64,000 bases of DNA from Erodium maritimum (lineage: Eukaryota > Streptophyta > Magnoliopsida > Geraniales > Geraniaceae), in assembly GCA_963921825.1 (NCBI GenBank), contig OY997590.1, positions 59,448,012 to 59,512,011 on the forward strand, given 5' to 3'. The notes under the pieces were generated by a model, which searched no databases, was not told the DNA's origin, and worked only from the letters and a program-made list of their open reading frames with translations. Position 1 is the stretch's first letter, and each line of letters starts with the position of its first letter. The position numbers and the translations under genes are program-made. Of this stretch, positions 11,176 through 22,800 are shown piece after piece.

Positions 11176-12068
11176 GATGCGGATAGGAACATCTTTTGGA
11201 AGCGCTTATGGTCGTTGAAAGTTCCACCTAAGATCACACACTTTCTATGACGGGGGCTGCAAGGTTATATCCCTACGAACGACGATCTGAGAATTCGTAG
11301 GGTTGAGGTTGAATCAGAGTGTGTGGTTTGTGGAGCCGAGGAATCGGTTGTTCATGTGATGTTCGAGTGTCCAATGGCGAGGGCGGTTTGGAGTAGATTT
11401 ACTGGGATGCAGGGGTTGGTGGCAGTCACATTCCGGGAATGGTTGGAGAAAGGTTGGGAGGTGGACGGTGGGACTCAGGCAGAGTTGATTGCGGTGACCT
11501 GCTGGGAGCTGTGGAAAGCTCGAAATCAACGCTATTGAGAAGGAAAGAGCCCCACTGTGGAGGGAGTTTATCGAGGGGCTCAACATTTATTGGCAGGTTG
11601 GGTGGAGGCGCGGGTGCCAAGGGTGGCAGGCTCAGTGATGGAGGAGGTTCGTAGGAATGGGTGGAGGAAGCCGGCCGTGGATAGGTGGAAAGTCAATACC
11701 GATGCTGTTGTGATCTCAGTGTTCGGGGGAGGTGAAGGGGGGATATGTCGGGATGGGAGGGTGTACCTTTGTTTCTCAGGTGCTGGGAATTTAAGGACAT
11801 CCAAGATCGAGAAGTCCCGGAGGCCTTGACGGTGAAGGAGACGCTGGAGGAGATCCGGACCCGAGCATAGGAGCACGGAGAGATTGAGTCCGATTGCTTG
11901 GGTGTTGTTCAGGCAATCAATAGTACCTTGTCTTTAATTACTCCTCTAGGAGCTATCATTGATGATTGTAAGCAGGTTCTACGTGATTTAAACGATGTAA
12001 AAGTAGTCCATGTGAGGAGGGCTGCTAATAGAGTAGCTGATGAGCTAGCCAAAAACGCTTGTGTTTAA
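11176..12068 (+). pseudogene. LINE ORF2, zinc-binding and RNase H segment
   Basis: This continues the interrupted LINE ORF2. It reads NDADRNIFWKRLW, then the zinc-binding motif ECVVCGAEESVVHVMFECP, then an RNase H-like domain whose recognisable pieces are KVNTDAV (first acidic residue), EIESDCLGVVQA (third acidic position) and HVRRAANRVADELAK (final His/Asp motif). The pieces lie in more than one frame with internal stops, so no active protein is expected. In intact LINEs this region serves target-primed reverse transcription in the nucleus. Confidence 0.85.
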
Positions 12069-12365
12069 TGCCTGTGTTTGGGTCAATTGGGTGTGGGATT
12101 GCAATGATTTGCTAGAACCTATTGCTAGGTTATTGGCAATGGATTTGATTTAATAAAATCAAACACTTTCGTCAAAAAAAAAAAGATATTTCCCTTTTCA
12201 TCTACTCTAACTTCCACCTCTACTATTTTTATCTCCTCCAACTCTATATCTGTTTGTCAAAACCTCTACCACCTTCACCAAATCAATATATTCTCCTAGT
12301 TCAAAATCTAGTTTGTGACCCATGCACCTATAAGTGAGAGAAGCTTCTCAACAAACCCATAACAG

Positions 12366-12990
12366 GGAAAATTACACATACCCTATCTTACTTTTATCTT
12401 TTTTTACATTTCTCTCTTAACTATTTTCTTGACATTTAATTCCCCTGACATCTTTTTTCAGTTTAGTCCAATAACGTTAATTTCCTATCCAAAACATGTA
12501 AAAAAAACAAAACTACCCGTCATTAACCATCAAAATTTCAAATGCATATCACTATTCTGTAAAACCTAAAACCTATTAAATGTCTATAGTAACCTTCAAA
12601 TACTTTTTAATTTTAAAATATACCATTAATTTTTTTTATCAATTAATTTTTTTTTGTTTTTAATTTTAATTAATTAATTCTGTTTTAATTTTAATTAATT
12701 TTGAAATTATTAATTTTTATTATTTTATTCTAAATATGAATTAATTTTGTTTATCCTTTTTTAATATTAATTTATTTTTGTTAAAACTTAAATTCTAATT
12801 TGTATTACTTTTTTTCTCCGATTTATAATAACTATTAAATATCATTTTATTTATTTTAATTCATTTCTTTACCTTTTGCTTGTTCAAAACCTGTGTTAAC
12901 TCTGCAGATGGGTTAAATGTCAATAAAATAATAATTAAGAGGGAGGTGTGAAAAAAAGACAATAATAGAATAATTTATGTGTAATTTTCC
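12366..12990. mobile_element. Inverted-repeat (MITE-like) element
   Basis: GGAAAATTACACATA at 12366-12380 is matched by its exact reverse complement at 12976-12990. The similarity continues inwards imperfectly for about 80 bp (TTTTTTTACATTTCTC.., GACATTTAA..). The interior is AT-rich and non-coding. I found no clear target duplication, so the superfamily is uncertain; Mutator-like or another MITE class are both possible. Confidence 0.7.
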
Positions 12991-13288
12991 TTTTCATAAA
13001 TAATGTTTCGGTTTGGGTTGGTGTTTGTTAATATTTTGAAGACAACCGGAGACTAAGTGCTCTATTTCGACTTGTATGGCGTTTTTGTTTTAAGGTTCCT
13101 ATGTGATTGTATCAACACCATTTTGTTTTGGGTATGAAATATGGAGTTGAATTTATCCGACTCAACCCATACTCGCCCGGTTAATCGGACTTGAATAGCT
13201 GACAAAGCTCGAGTAAAATTGACGCCTAGTTGGAGTTTTGAATCAGTGTGTATCAGTATTGGTGGGAGGCGGTCCGATATTAAGCGAA

Positions 13289-13641
13289 ATGGACAAGGGA
13301 GGAAGGCATTCAAGCCAGCAAGCGGGAAGGTATGTACAACTCTTCTCCACCACCGTCATCAATGGCTTGCTTAGGGTTCTGGTTCACAAGCAGACTGAAT
13401 CCCAAATCCTGTTCAAAGCCCTAAGTACGTCCATAAAATACAAAAGATCCGAAAGGAATATGATGATTTGCACATCATCTTAGAGTTTGAGAAAGTGAAG
13501 CAAGAAAATATGAGCAAGGCTAAATGAGATGAATTGCATGCCCAAACTAAAGATTTGGAGGAGATGGACGAATATCAATTTCAAGAATCATATAGGGTTC
13601 ATCGCATTGTTATGATCATGGTAGCCAAGTTAACTTAGATA
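13289..13641 (+). pseudogene. Small gene relic of unknown family
   Basis: An ATG at 13289 opens MDKGGRHSSQQAGR, followed at once by a possible donor (AAG|GTATGT). A stretch VLVHKQTESQILFKALS follows, and then, in another frame, a charged helical segment (IRKEYDDLHIILEFEKVKQE) that ends after YRVHRIVMIMVAKLT. The segments are separated by a frame change and a TGA near 13526. It looks like a decayed gene or retro-copy with coiled-coil character; I do not recognise the family. Confidence 0.35.
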
Positions 13642-14035
13642 GATATATATAAGTAGTGTTCTATGTAATTTCATTTATGTATTTTTCACATCATGAATTC
13701 ATAACCGTATTTTTTCAAATGTGTTGGTTTTTGTTTAATGTTTTATGTAATATCTAATTTGATTACAACTAATAACTGTTTTTTATATCTACCCGACTCA
13801 ACATCCTTCTCTCTCTTCCAAAGTCCTCCTGAGTTCCAGAATGATTCCGCCTAGAATAAGAGCAAGTGTTCAACAAAACCAACCAAATGATGTACTTATA
13901 TTCTTTGGTTGATATATATAAAAAATTTAGCGAGCCAACCCTAGTCTTCTCTCTCTATCTTGGCTCTTTTTCAGCCGTCACAACAGTAACAAACCTTCTT
14001 CTTCACATCATCGGCGGCGTCATGGTCTCCGGCCA
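13642..14035. other. AT-rich spacer
   Basis: No gene seen. At its right end (13940-14030) is a CT-rich stretch like a plant 5' leader (CTTCTCTCTCTATC), but no coherent reading frame follows. Confidence 0.3.
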
Positions 14036-16800
14036 TTGACGTCACCGGTGGAGACCCTTCTTCCCTTCGTTCTTCTTCCCCACCCTCTTCTCTCTTGCTT
14101 TTGCTTCGTCGATTCTTGGCTGTGTTCAGGGAGCTTCGTCCTCGGAGCTTCGCTTCTCGTTTCCTTGGACAGCTCGGGCTGTTTTGCCGCTCGTTCGCCA
14201 GAGTGTAGCCGTTCTCGACGCTGACTTCCCTTATCGCTGGTTGCTCAAGATCCTCAGATCTGTTCGAGTCTTGCCGCCGACTGTGGTTTCAGTGTTGCCT
14301 CTGGGTCATGCAGCTGCCATAATCACTAATGCGCTTGAGGATGCAGCTACCATATAATCAACGCTTCACAAAAAGAACTCTTCTTCAAGAATTGGCATTG
14401 AGATATGTACATGTCAGTGTTGTTGTGGCTGGTATGCCGTGAGTGGTGTGGCCGGAGCTTGGTACAGATCTGCTCGTGTTGGCTCGTGTTGTGGCCGGAG
14501 CTTGGTACGGATCTGCTCGTGCTGTGGCTGGTGTGACCGGGAGTGGTGTGGCCGGAGCTTGATCTGGTCCGTTTTGTGGCCGTGGTTCGTGAGGCTGCGG
14601 TGTTGGAGTTGAGCTCGACAATCGCCAGAAGATCTGGGGTGGTTGCTCTTCGTTCTTCGCTCTTCAGTCGTGTGCTCGTCGGAGCTCTGTTGCTCACTGC
14701 TGCTCCGGTGGTGCTACTCCGGTGGTGTATCTCCTCGGTCTTTTTTCTGGTCGGCGTGGGTTTGCTTCACAAGGACGGCGAGGCTTGATTGGTTTGGATC
14801 GGGGTAGGGTCCAGCCGGTTCGAGTATGGGCATGTGGCTTTGGATCCGGGTAGGGTATAGTCGGGTTGGGTATGGACATGTGGATTTGGTAAGGGTCGAG
14901 CTTATTCGTGTCGGGCTTATTCGGGTCGGGCGGATTCGGGTAGTGACTGATATGGGTCAAACACACTCGGGTCAGGCTGATTCGAGTAGATCCGGGTCCG
15001 TCTCAAGGGCTACAGGTTCAGTTCCATACACTTGGCACTTTTTTGTTCGTCGTGGTGCTTTCTCTTCTTCTGTGGACCTTCGTTTGGCGGAGCTCTCTGG
15101 TTTTGGACTCTTTCCGGGTTCGGCTTCACTCGAGCTCGGTATTATTACAGGCTTTCTCCTTCGGGTCCTCATTTGGTGTTGGCCGACGAGGGGTTACCAG
15201 TTTTAGGTTTCTAAACGCTCAACTCGAGTTCCAGTCCCGGATCCCCAACTAGTGGAGGGTCATTCTTCAGCCGATGGTGTTGTGGTGGAACCGGATGCTG
15301 TTCGATCTCTCGGTGGTGGCATTCTGCTTCTCTTTAGGCTTTGGTATCAGTTCTGTTTGGGTTCAGGCTGGCTTGTGCTCGGTATTACTACATGCCTTCT
15401 CCTTCAGGTCCTCGCTAGGTGTTGGTCGGCAAGGGATTACCAGTCTCGGTATCGAAATGCTCAGTTTGTGTCTAGCCTTTGTCCTTCAGAAGTGCTTATT
15501 TCCCGTTGCCTGCTTGTTGGAGTAAGTTGGTCGGGTGCTCGGTCGTGGTGTTGCCCTTCTCTGTTGGCCTTGGTGGCAGATCTTTCTGGGTTCGGGTTGT
15601 TTCGTGCTCGGTATAACTACATGCCTTCCCATAGGGTCCTCGTTTGGTGTTGGCCGGTGAGGGGTTACCGGTCACGGTTTCGGAACGCCCAGCTCGATTT
15701 CCATCTTTGATTCTCGGAAGTGATGTCTTACTGCTGCCTACTTGGAAGTTTGTGCTCGCTCTCGGTAGAAATACCGGTCTTCCCTCTTTGTGCCCTTTCT
15801 CGGTGTGGGCCGGAATTGTGTTTCAGAGGATTGAGTTCGAGCTCCTATGTTCATAATTGAGATGAACTTTGTTGTGTCCCTATCGAGGTTTTCGGTGCCT
15901 TTTCTAGTTCCGGTATGAGACTCCTTTCTCGACCTTTTGGTTGGTGATTGTAGTGGTTTTGTTTTAGTCACTCCTACTGCTCAAGCTCTTCGACTCCCTC
16001 CTCTCTCAGCTTTATTCTCGGAGGTGCAACTGTTCGATGTGTGGTGGTGCTGCCGTATTGTTGGTTCGTTCTTGATCTACCGTGGGAAACATTTCGTAAG
16101 TCAACGACTTGTTGTGGATTGGGTCTCGTTCCGTCGGAGTAGACTGATGCTCTTCTTGTTTCCTTTAGTGTCTTCTTTTGTTTGGGTCCGGGCAAGATCG
16201 TGCTCGGTATCAGTACAGGCTTTCTCCTTCGGGTCCTCGTTGCCAGTTGACGAGGGGTTACCGGTCTCGATTTCGGAACGCTCAGCTCGCGTTCTAGTTT
16301 CGGTTTCTCAGATTGCTAGACTTGTTGCTGCCGGCTTGGAGTTTGGAACTCGATCTCGGTAAAAATATCGGTCCTCCCCCTTTTTAGGGCCTCTTCTTGG
16401 TGTTTACCGGAATTAGGTATCGGAGGGCTGAGTGCGAGCTTCTTTGTCTGCTCTGTGTCTCGCGGTTTTGTTGGAGGAGCTCCTTGCAGGTCATTGAAGG
16501 TGTCTGGTTATGGCTCAAGTCGTGGGACGCGCTTCTACATCCTATTGGGTTTGGATCGTTGTTGAGCTATTCTAGCTGCTTCAGGTTCTTCGCCACCCGG
16601 CCTCCAGTCTGTTTGTCGACTTTTCTGAGGTACTCTCTTTTTCCTCCCTTGTTTGGTTAGTCTTCTTCGACCCATTCATACATACCTGTGTGTTTTGGCT
16701 TCCTTTCATCTCGAACCGGGTGTGGTTCGAGCTAGTCGATTAAAGGTGTTGCCCGCCAGCGAGTTTCTTGGGCGTTGTTTGCCCCCTTCAGAAGCCACCA
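14036..16800. repeat. GC-rich region of degenerate tandem modules
   Basis: No coherent coding frame, though many short open frames occur by chance. Two modules recur on the plus strand. Module A, about 95-105 bp, runs from GCTCGGTATTACTAC through GTGTTGGCCG and GGGGTTACC to GGAACGC; copies lie near 15129, 15376, 15602 and 16197. Module B, about 100 bp, runs from CTCGGTA.AAATA.CGGTC to GAGCT; copies lie near 15760 and 16355. A3/B1 and A4/B2 share a spacing of about 595 bp, so a 595-bp unit was duplicated in tandem. The 14820-14990 stretch is rich in GGGTCGG-type repeats. It may be the interior of a non-autonomous retroelement, but I see no LTRs. Confidence 0.5.
14445..14565 (+). repeat. Minisatellite, about three units
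   Basis: GTGGCCGGAGCTTG recurs near 14450, 14494 and 14549, with GATCTGCTCGTG between the copies. The spacing is about 45-55 bp. Confidence 0.75.
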
Positions 16801-17049
16801 CCTAAGTTATGTATGGTTTTCCGGGTCCGTCTCTGCTGTTTGCGGCGTTGGCCGCCGACTTTTTAGTTGTTGTCATCTTCTCCTTCGAGGGTTGAAAGTT
16901 CTTTGGGGATGGGAGTAGTTCTATTCTTTCAAGGTTGGGGTTTAGAGGTCTTCTGTTGGGCCTGACATTTGGATGCTTCTGCCCAAAGTGTGCTATCGCA
17001 TGTGCTTCATGGTTGTCAAATTTAAGTGCTAGACCCTTTCCTTTTGTGT

Positions 17050-17230
17050 TTGTTAGCTTCAGGGTATGCGTGCCCATTCTTTGTTTGTGGTTGTTTCCTT
17101 CAGGGTCTGCGTACCCTTTCTTTATGGTTGTTGGTCTTCCCCGGTATGGGGCTTCTTGTTGTAGTTGTTTCAGAGTCTGCGTACCCATTCATTGTGACTG
17201 TTGGTCTTCCCGGTGTGGGGCTTCTTGAGG
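17050..17230 (+). repeat. Minisatellite of about 60-65 bp units
   Basis: Three degenerate units start at GGGTATGCGTGCCCATTC, GGGTCTGCGTACCCTTTC and GAGTCTGCGTACCCATTC. The last two also share GTTGGTCTTCCC and GGGGCTTCTTG. Confidence 0.75.
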
Positions 17231-18172
17231 TTCCGAAAGGAACGCTCCTTCATGTATCATTTCCGCCCATCGTATTCTTTATTTCAAAGAATCGGTGTGG
17301 TCACGCCCCAAATACGGTTTTGACTGGACTCGAGACGTGAACTAAAAATAACAAATAATAAAAGCAATTTAAATATCAAAAAGAGTCTAAAATAACAGTT
17401 TCAAAGATCCAACTAACAACACGAGCCAACAGCTCGGTAAAACCAAATAATAAATAGTTCAGTAACCATAAAAACGGTACGTCTCTAGACCACACTAGAC
17501 TAAGACCCTCGCTAGCTCCAAGCTCCGAGAATCCCGCTAACACAAATCACGCTCAAGACCTGTAGAACAATAAAGTAAAGGGGTGAGTTTTCGCTCAGTA
17601 GGAAAAAGTAGTTAAGGTGATGAGTGTCCGCTCACCACCACGAGTAACCGTCCAATTAAGGCATACTAGCAAAGCACAACACTAATGACAATCACAGAGA
17701 ACACCTAATCACAAACACACTTACATGACCATTATCACACCGTAATCACAACACTTATCCGATCATCAAGCATGCAACACACAGTAAAACAATCATACGT
17801 CCCGTACAACAGTCCCCGAACTCCGCCGGCTGTCCACAGCCCGACTCAACCATATCATACCGGACCACACAACATCGGCCTAGATATCTCCCCGGAACAC
17901 GGCATCGGGGCACAAATCACGACACATCATACCAAACCACACATCATCGGCCTAGATGTCTTCTCGGACCACACAGCATCGGGGTACGAACCACACCGTC
18001 GGCCTAAATACCCTACACCGGCATACCCCCTCGGTGTAAGTATCGTACCGGAACTAGCAACACCAGGGGACCACGTACATGGGACCACACCGTCGGCCTA
18101 GATACCACCCTACATCGGCATACCCCTTCGGTGTAGGTATCATACCGGAATACACCTCGTCTTGGAACATAC

Positions 18173-19860
18173 TGTTGGGTCTCGAGGTAGGGTTGGAGAT
18201 GAACCAACTCGCAGCGGAAAATCAATGAAAACCAAGAGACAATTAAAACCATGAAACAACTAACAAAGAATGGATTAACAAGAGAAAAATTCAACACTAG
18301 TTCTTACCAAAACAAGAACACCGGTTAACGAATGTTTGGCTTGAGTCTCCAAGACGCCTACGTATCCACATGGGAATCAAAGCCACGTAGTTCTTCTCTT
18401 TGAGGACTCAAGAACACAAACATGGAGGTGGAAACTAGCCAAACCCGAAATGGCCATGGAAGAGGGAGAGAAAATGTGTTTCCTATTCTTGTCTTGTGTT
18501 TGTTATGTTAAAAAAAGATGACTTAAACATAACAAAACCCATACTTTTCCAACTAAAGGCATGGGACAAGTATGGTGTCAAGTAAGGTGTAAATAGGACA
18601 AAGTATGGCAAGACAAGATTGGGTTAGGTGGTGAATCACCAACACCTTAATCCTTGTCTTGCTTACTTAGTACTAATTAATCAAGACTTGATTAATTAGT
18701 TCCATGGGCCTTGGTTGCATGGGCCTTTCATGGGCCTCTTGGAACATGGCCCGTGGCCATTTCCAACGAGGTCCCGTGATTCGCTCATCGCCTCCATGCC
18801 TTCCATACCGGAAATGTCCAACATTATCCGACGCGATCAATCCCAAGACTCCAAGCCTTGTCTCGATCTGTGAAGTCCTATTCACTTACGGGCACATGAC
18901 CCAAAACCCAGTTTTGGTCATGTCCCGAGACAACTCCCTTTTGGCCATTCTCCATAAATGTGTCAATGAGTTTCATCCTCCGGTGTGACCCTTAGGTTTA
19001 TGCATGTCAATAGATCAACGTAAAATCCCATTTTACTTGATCCTATTTAAGTGGCAACTAACGAGACTTTAGTATTGCCTGACACTACATAACGAATCGA
19101 CCATGTCGATTCTAACCTTTCCGTCGTCCCTGTCATTATCCTTTTATCTCCGATATCCTGATTGAGATAAGGCATAGAGCCGTCATCCTTATTATTCTCA
19201 ATCACCGTTCCTTGATATGTGAGATGACTGAAGATATGATACCCAGTATCATGTGCATGGCCATGCTATTCTTCCAGTCACTCTCGATCAAGTGGCCGAG
19301 AACCGATATCTTTCCCATACCTTAGTATGAGGGATAAATCCCTTAGCCGTCTTTCGTGTCACTCATGTAGCCCGTCCCCAAGCCAATCCTGGCCGTTATG
19401 GAAGCCCTGTTACGGACAACGTTAGGCTCAGGTCAAACTCAGTTGTTGACTACATAGCGATCACAAAGACTCCTTGGTCTAAGGATACATGACAAGCTAC
19501 AAAACTGAATATGTTCATGACTTAATCTATGGCACATATTCAGGGCGGGTCGTCCAATATCATGTCCCACATGATATCTATGATCAGACTCCGGAATCTC
19601 ATTCCAATGACTAACAGAACGTAAGCCATAAAGAGCCATCTTTCATACTAGTCGCTTCTAGTGAAGCTTTGTTGACTAGGGACCCATCGAGTGTGATCTA
19701 TCTCGATCTATGGTTCTATTCGCATGGTGGGCATAGATCAGAGCACACATCGATATATTACTCCAACACATAAGTAATATAAAGCCGCTTTAATTTTATT
19801 GCTAACGATGATATATACATTTGGACATTTAGGATTGAACTACGGGCACTAAGACTAACA
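18173..19860 (-). repeat. Copia 3' LTR (1,688 bp)
   Basis: TG...CA bounded; its inner end is followed by ATCTCCCACTTGCCC, the complement of a polypurine tract. It matches 24945-26632 at a constant offset of 6,772. Confidence 0.95.
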
Positions 19861-22800
19861 ATCTCCCACTTGCCCTAGTTCCAATCTAAACTCCAATATG
19901 TTCCCATCGACTTTACATGTCTAACATGTTCAGGCAGTGACACTGCCTTAGTCAACGGGTTGGCTATGTTATCATCTATTGCAATATCGGTTATCTTCAC
20001 TTCACCTCAGTTCAGTATTTATCTGATGAGGTGGATACGCCGCAGTACATGTTTGGATTTGTTATGCGATCTAGGCTTTTAGCTTGCGCAATGGCCCCTG
20101 TGTTGTCGCAAAATGGATTCACCGGACTGGATGGGTTTTTAATTACACCCAGCCCTGCCATGAATTTCCAAATCCACATAGCCTCCTTAGCTGCCTCTGC
20201 AGCATCCATGTACTTGGCCTCTGTCGTAGATTCGGCAATGGTATCTTGCTTTACGCTTTCCCAGCTAAAGCTCTGCCATTCAGCGTAAACACATATCCTG
20301 ATTGACTTCTAAAGTCATCTGGATTTGTCTTGGAAAACTAGCGTCTACTCATCCTTCGACGACTAGTTCAGCATCATCTTTTCCCCGGGTTAGAATGATG
20401 TCTACTGGTACAACATAAGGCTTACGAGACGTCTGGTCTCATACATGTCATGGCATATATGATCGATCCTGCCCCCAGGCGCATAGGATTCTCATCATCC
20501 TTTTCAGCTCATCAGGTGTCTTAGGACACTGAGTCTTGCTGAGATGAATGCCATGACTAGTGGGTAAGAGTCCTTTCTTTGAATCGAGCATTAAGAACCT
20601 ACTCAATGCCTTGTTCACATAGGTTCCCTGACTTAAATCCAAGACCCTCTTGGTGCGATCTCTACATATCTTAATCCTTAAGATATGAGAAGCATCGCCT
20701 AAGTCCTTTATTGAAAAACACTTCCTCAACCAAGCTTTAGTCTCGTGCAAGGTTGGGATGTCGTTTTCAATGAGAACCAGAAAGGTAATATTGCTCCCAC
20801 TAGCCTTCTTATAAACGCAAGATTCATCCCCGTTCTTGATTAAGCCAAATCCAATTACAGCTTCATCAAAACGAAGGATCCAACTCCGAGAAGTTCGTTT
20901 CAATCCATAAATGGATTTCAACAACTTATAAATCTTTCCTTTATTCTTCGGATCGTCAAAACCTTTGGGCCGAGACATACAAACGTACTCAGTCAAATTT
21001 CCATTTAGGAAAGCGGTTTTGACATCCACTTGCCATATCTCGTAATTATGATACGCAGTTATGTCAAGAAGAATTTGGATCGATTTTGACCATAGCCACT
21101 AAGGAGAAGGTTTCCTCATAGTCAATCCATTGGATCTGCCTATAACCTTTCGCCACCAGTTGAGCTTTGTAGGTCAGAGGGTTGCCGTCCATGTCCATCT
21201 TCACCTTGAAGATCCATTTGCGTCCTATGGTCCTCACACCATTGATGGGATCAACCGGTTCCCAGACTCGGTTGTCCGACATGGATTGCATTTCCTCCCT
21301 CATGGCTCCCAGCCATAACTCGGAGTTGGGCCCATCCACGACTTCCTGAAAGGTGGCTGGATCATCGTGATCCACCATGACTTCATTGTCACCTCCGGAT
21401 ACCATATCTTGGAGGTGGAAGATTGATCCTTTCAAATCGCCTTGGACCTTCCGGAATTGTAACAGGAATTGGTTCTCACTCTACGACAATCTCTGGCTCC
21501 TTTCTACTGGGTTGTCAATTGGTTCAGACAGATCTGTACCATCCTGAATTTCTTCGAGATGCACAGTCCTCCCAATGACGTCTTTGGAAACAAAACTTTT
21601 TTCCATAAAGACCCCACCCCAAGCGACGAACACCATGTTCTCACTGGGATTGTAGAAATAGTATCCCCTTGTTGCTTTGGGATACCACACGAAGGTGCAT
21701 ATCTCAGATCTTGGTTCGAGCTTAGTCGAAACCAAATGTTTCACATAAGCCTCGCAACCACAAATCTTTAGGAAGGACAAAGCGGGCATCATCCCGTACC
21801 ATTTTTAAAATGGTGTCCCTTCCACACCATTCGTCGAAGCCCGATTCACTATGAATGCGGTCGTCTCTAGAGCAAAACCCCTAAAAGAGATTGGGAGATC
21901 AATCCAACTAATCATGGAACAGACCATTGTCTAACAATGTCCGATTTCTTCGTTTGGCTACACCTTTCAACTACAGTGACCTAGGAGGAGTCCATTCCAA
22001 AAGGATCCCATTCTCTTTTAGATGATCTAATAACTCTGTGGTCAAGTATTTTCCACCTCGATCCAATCGAAGTGCCTTAATACCTTTGTCGAGCTGGTTT
22101 TCTACTATAGTCTTAAACTCTTTGAATTTATCAAAAGCTTCAGACTTATGTCTCACCGAATAGACATAACCATATTTACTGTAATCATCAGTAAATGTGA
22201 TAAAGTAGCTAAAACCCCTCATGGCAAGTGAACTTATTGGTCTACATACATTCGAGTGTATCAGCCCCAATAATTCACCCGCCCTTTCATCGCGATCGAT
22301 AAAGGGCACTTTAGTCATTTTTCCCATCAAACAAACCTTGGACCTATCGATCGAATGGAATTCGAATGAACCTGAAAGCCCGCACTTCTGAAGTGCTGAT
22401 AGGCGCTTCTTGTTTATGCGACCCAAATGACAGTACCATAACAGAGTTAGGTTTAAATCGTTGGATTTAGACCTCTTGGTATTAACGGAATATATAGAAC
22501 TTGAGGCATTGTTACCCATATCTAATATGTACAATCCTCCAACCATGTCAGTAATGGTATAAAACATATCATTGCATAGAACATTGAAAACTCCATTTCC
22601 AATATTAACATTATATCCTTCCTTGTCAAACACGGATACAGATATAATATTCCTACTAAAAGTAGGTATGCAATATACATTATACAATACTAAGACAAGG
22701 CCTCTTGGCAAAGCAAGACTCATGGATCCTACAACAGTTGCCACAACTCTGAGGTCCATTTCGTGCTTTCCAAATCTCTCCTACTTTCAGCCACCATATA

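Larger units (their letters stand above)
7798..12184 (+). mobile_element. 5'-truncated LINE with nested solo LTR
   Basis: Non-LTR retrotransposon with a perfect 13-bp target duplication GATATTTCCCTTT (7785-7797 and 12185-12197) and an A-rich tail (about 12174-12184) after an AATAAAA signal. The 5' end is truncated, as is usual for LINEs: only the C-terminal part of ORF2 remains. Domains in order are the end of the reverse transcriptase (about 7807-8080, with LGKQGWRLMNNP), the RT zinc-binding domain (11176-11420, C-x2-C...H-x4-C in ECVVCG..HVMFECP) and a C-terminal RNase H (about 11690-12068, ending NRVADELAKNA). A solo LTR (8381-11170) splits the connecting segment. The reading frame is broken, for instance by a TGA in place of the expected Trp codon near 11250. 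Confidence 0.9.

Noticed and set aside
14036-16660. Many overlapping open frames of 60-150 codons in the GC-rich region
   Set aside because: They overlap on both strands, have no shared start context, splice signals or family resemblance, and follow the tandem modules. They look like chance frames in GC-rich repeat.
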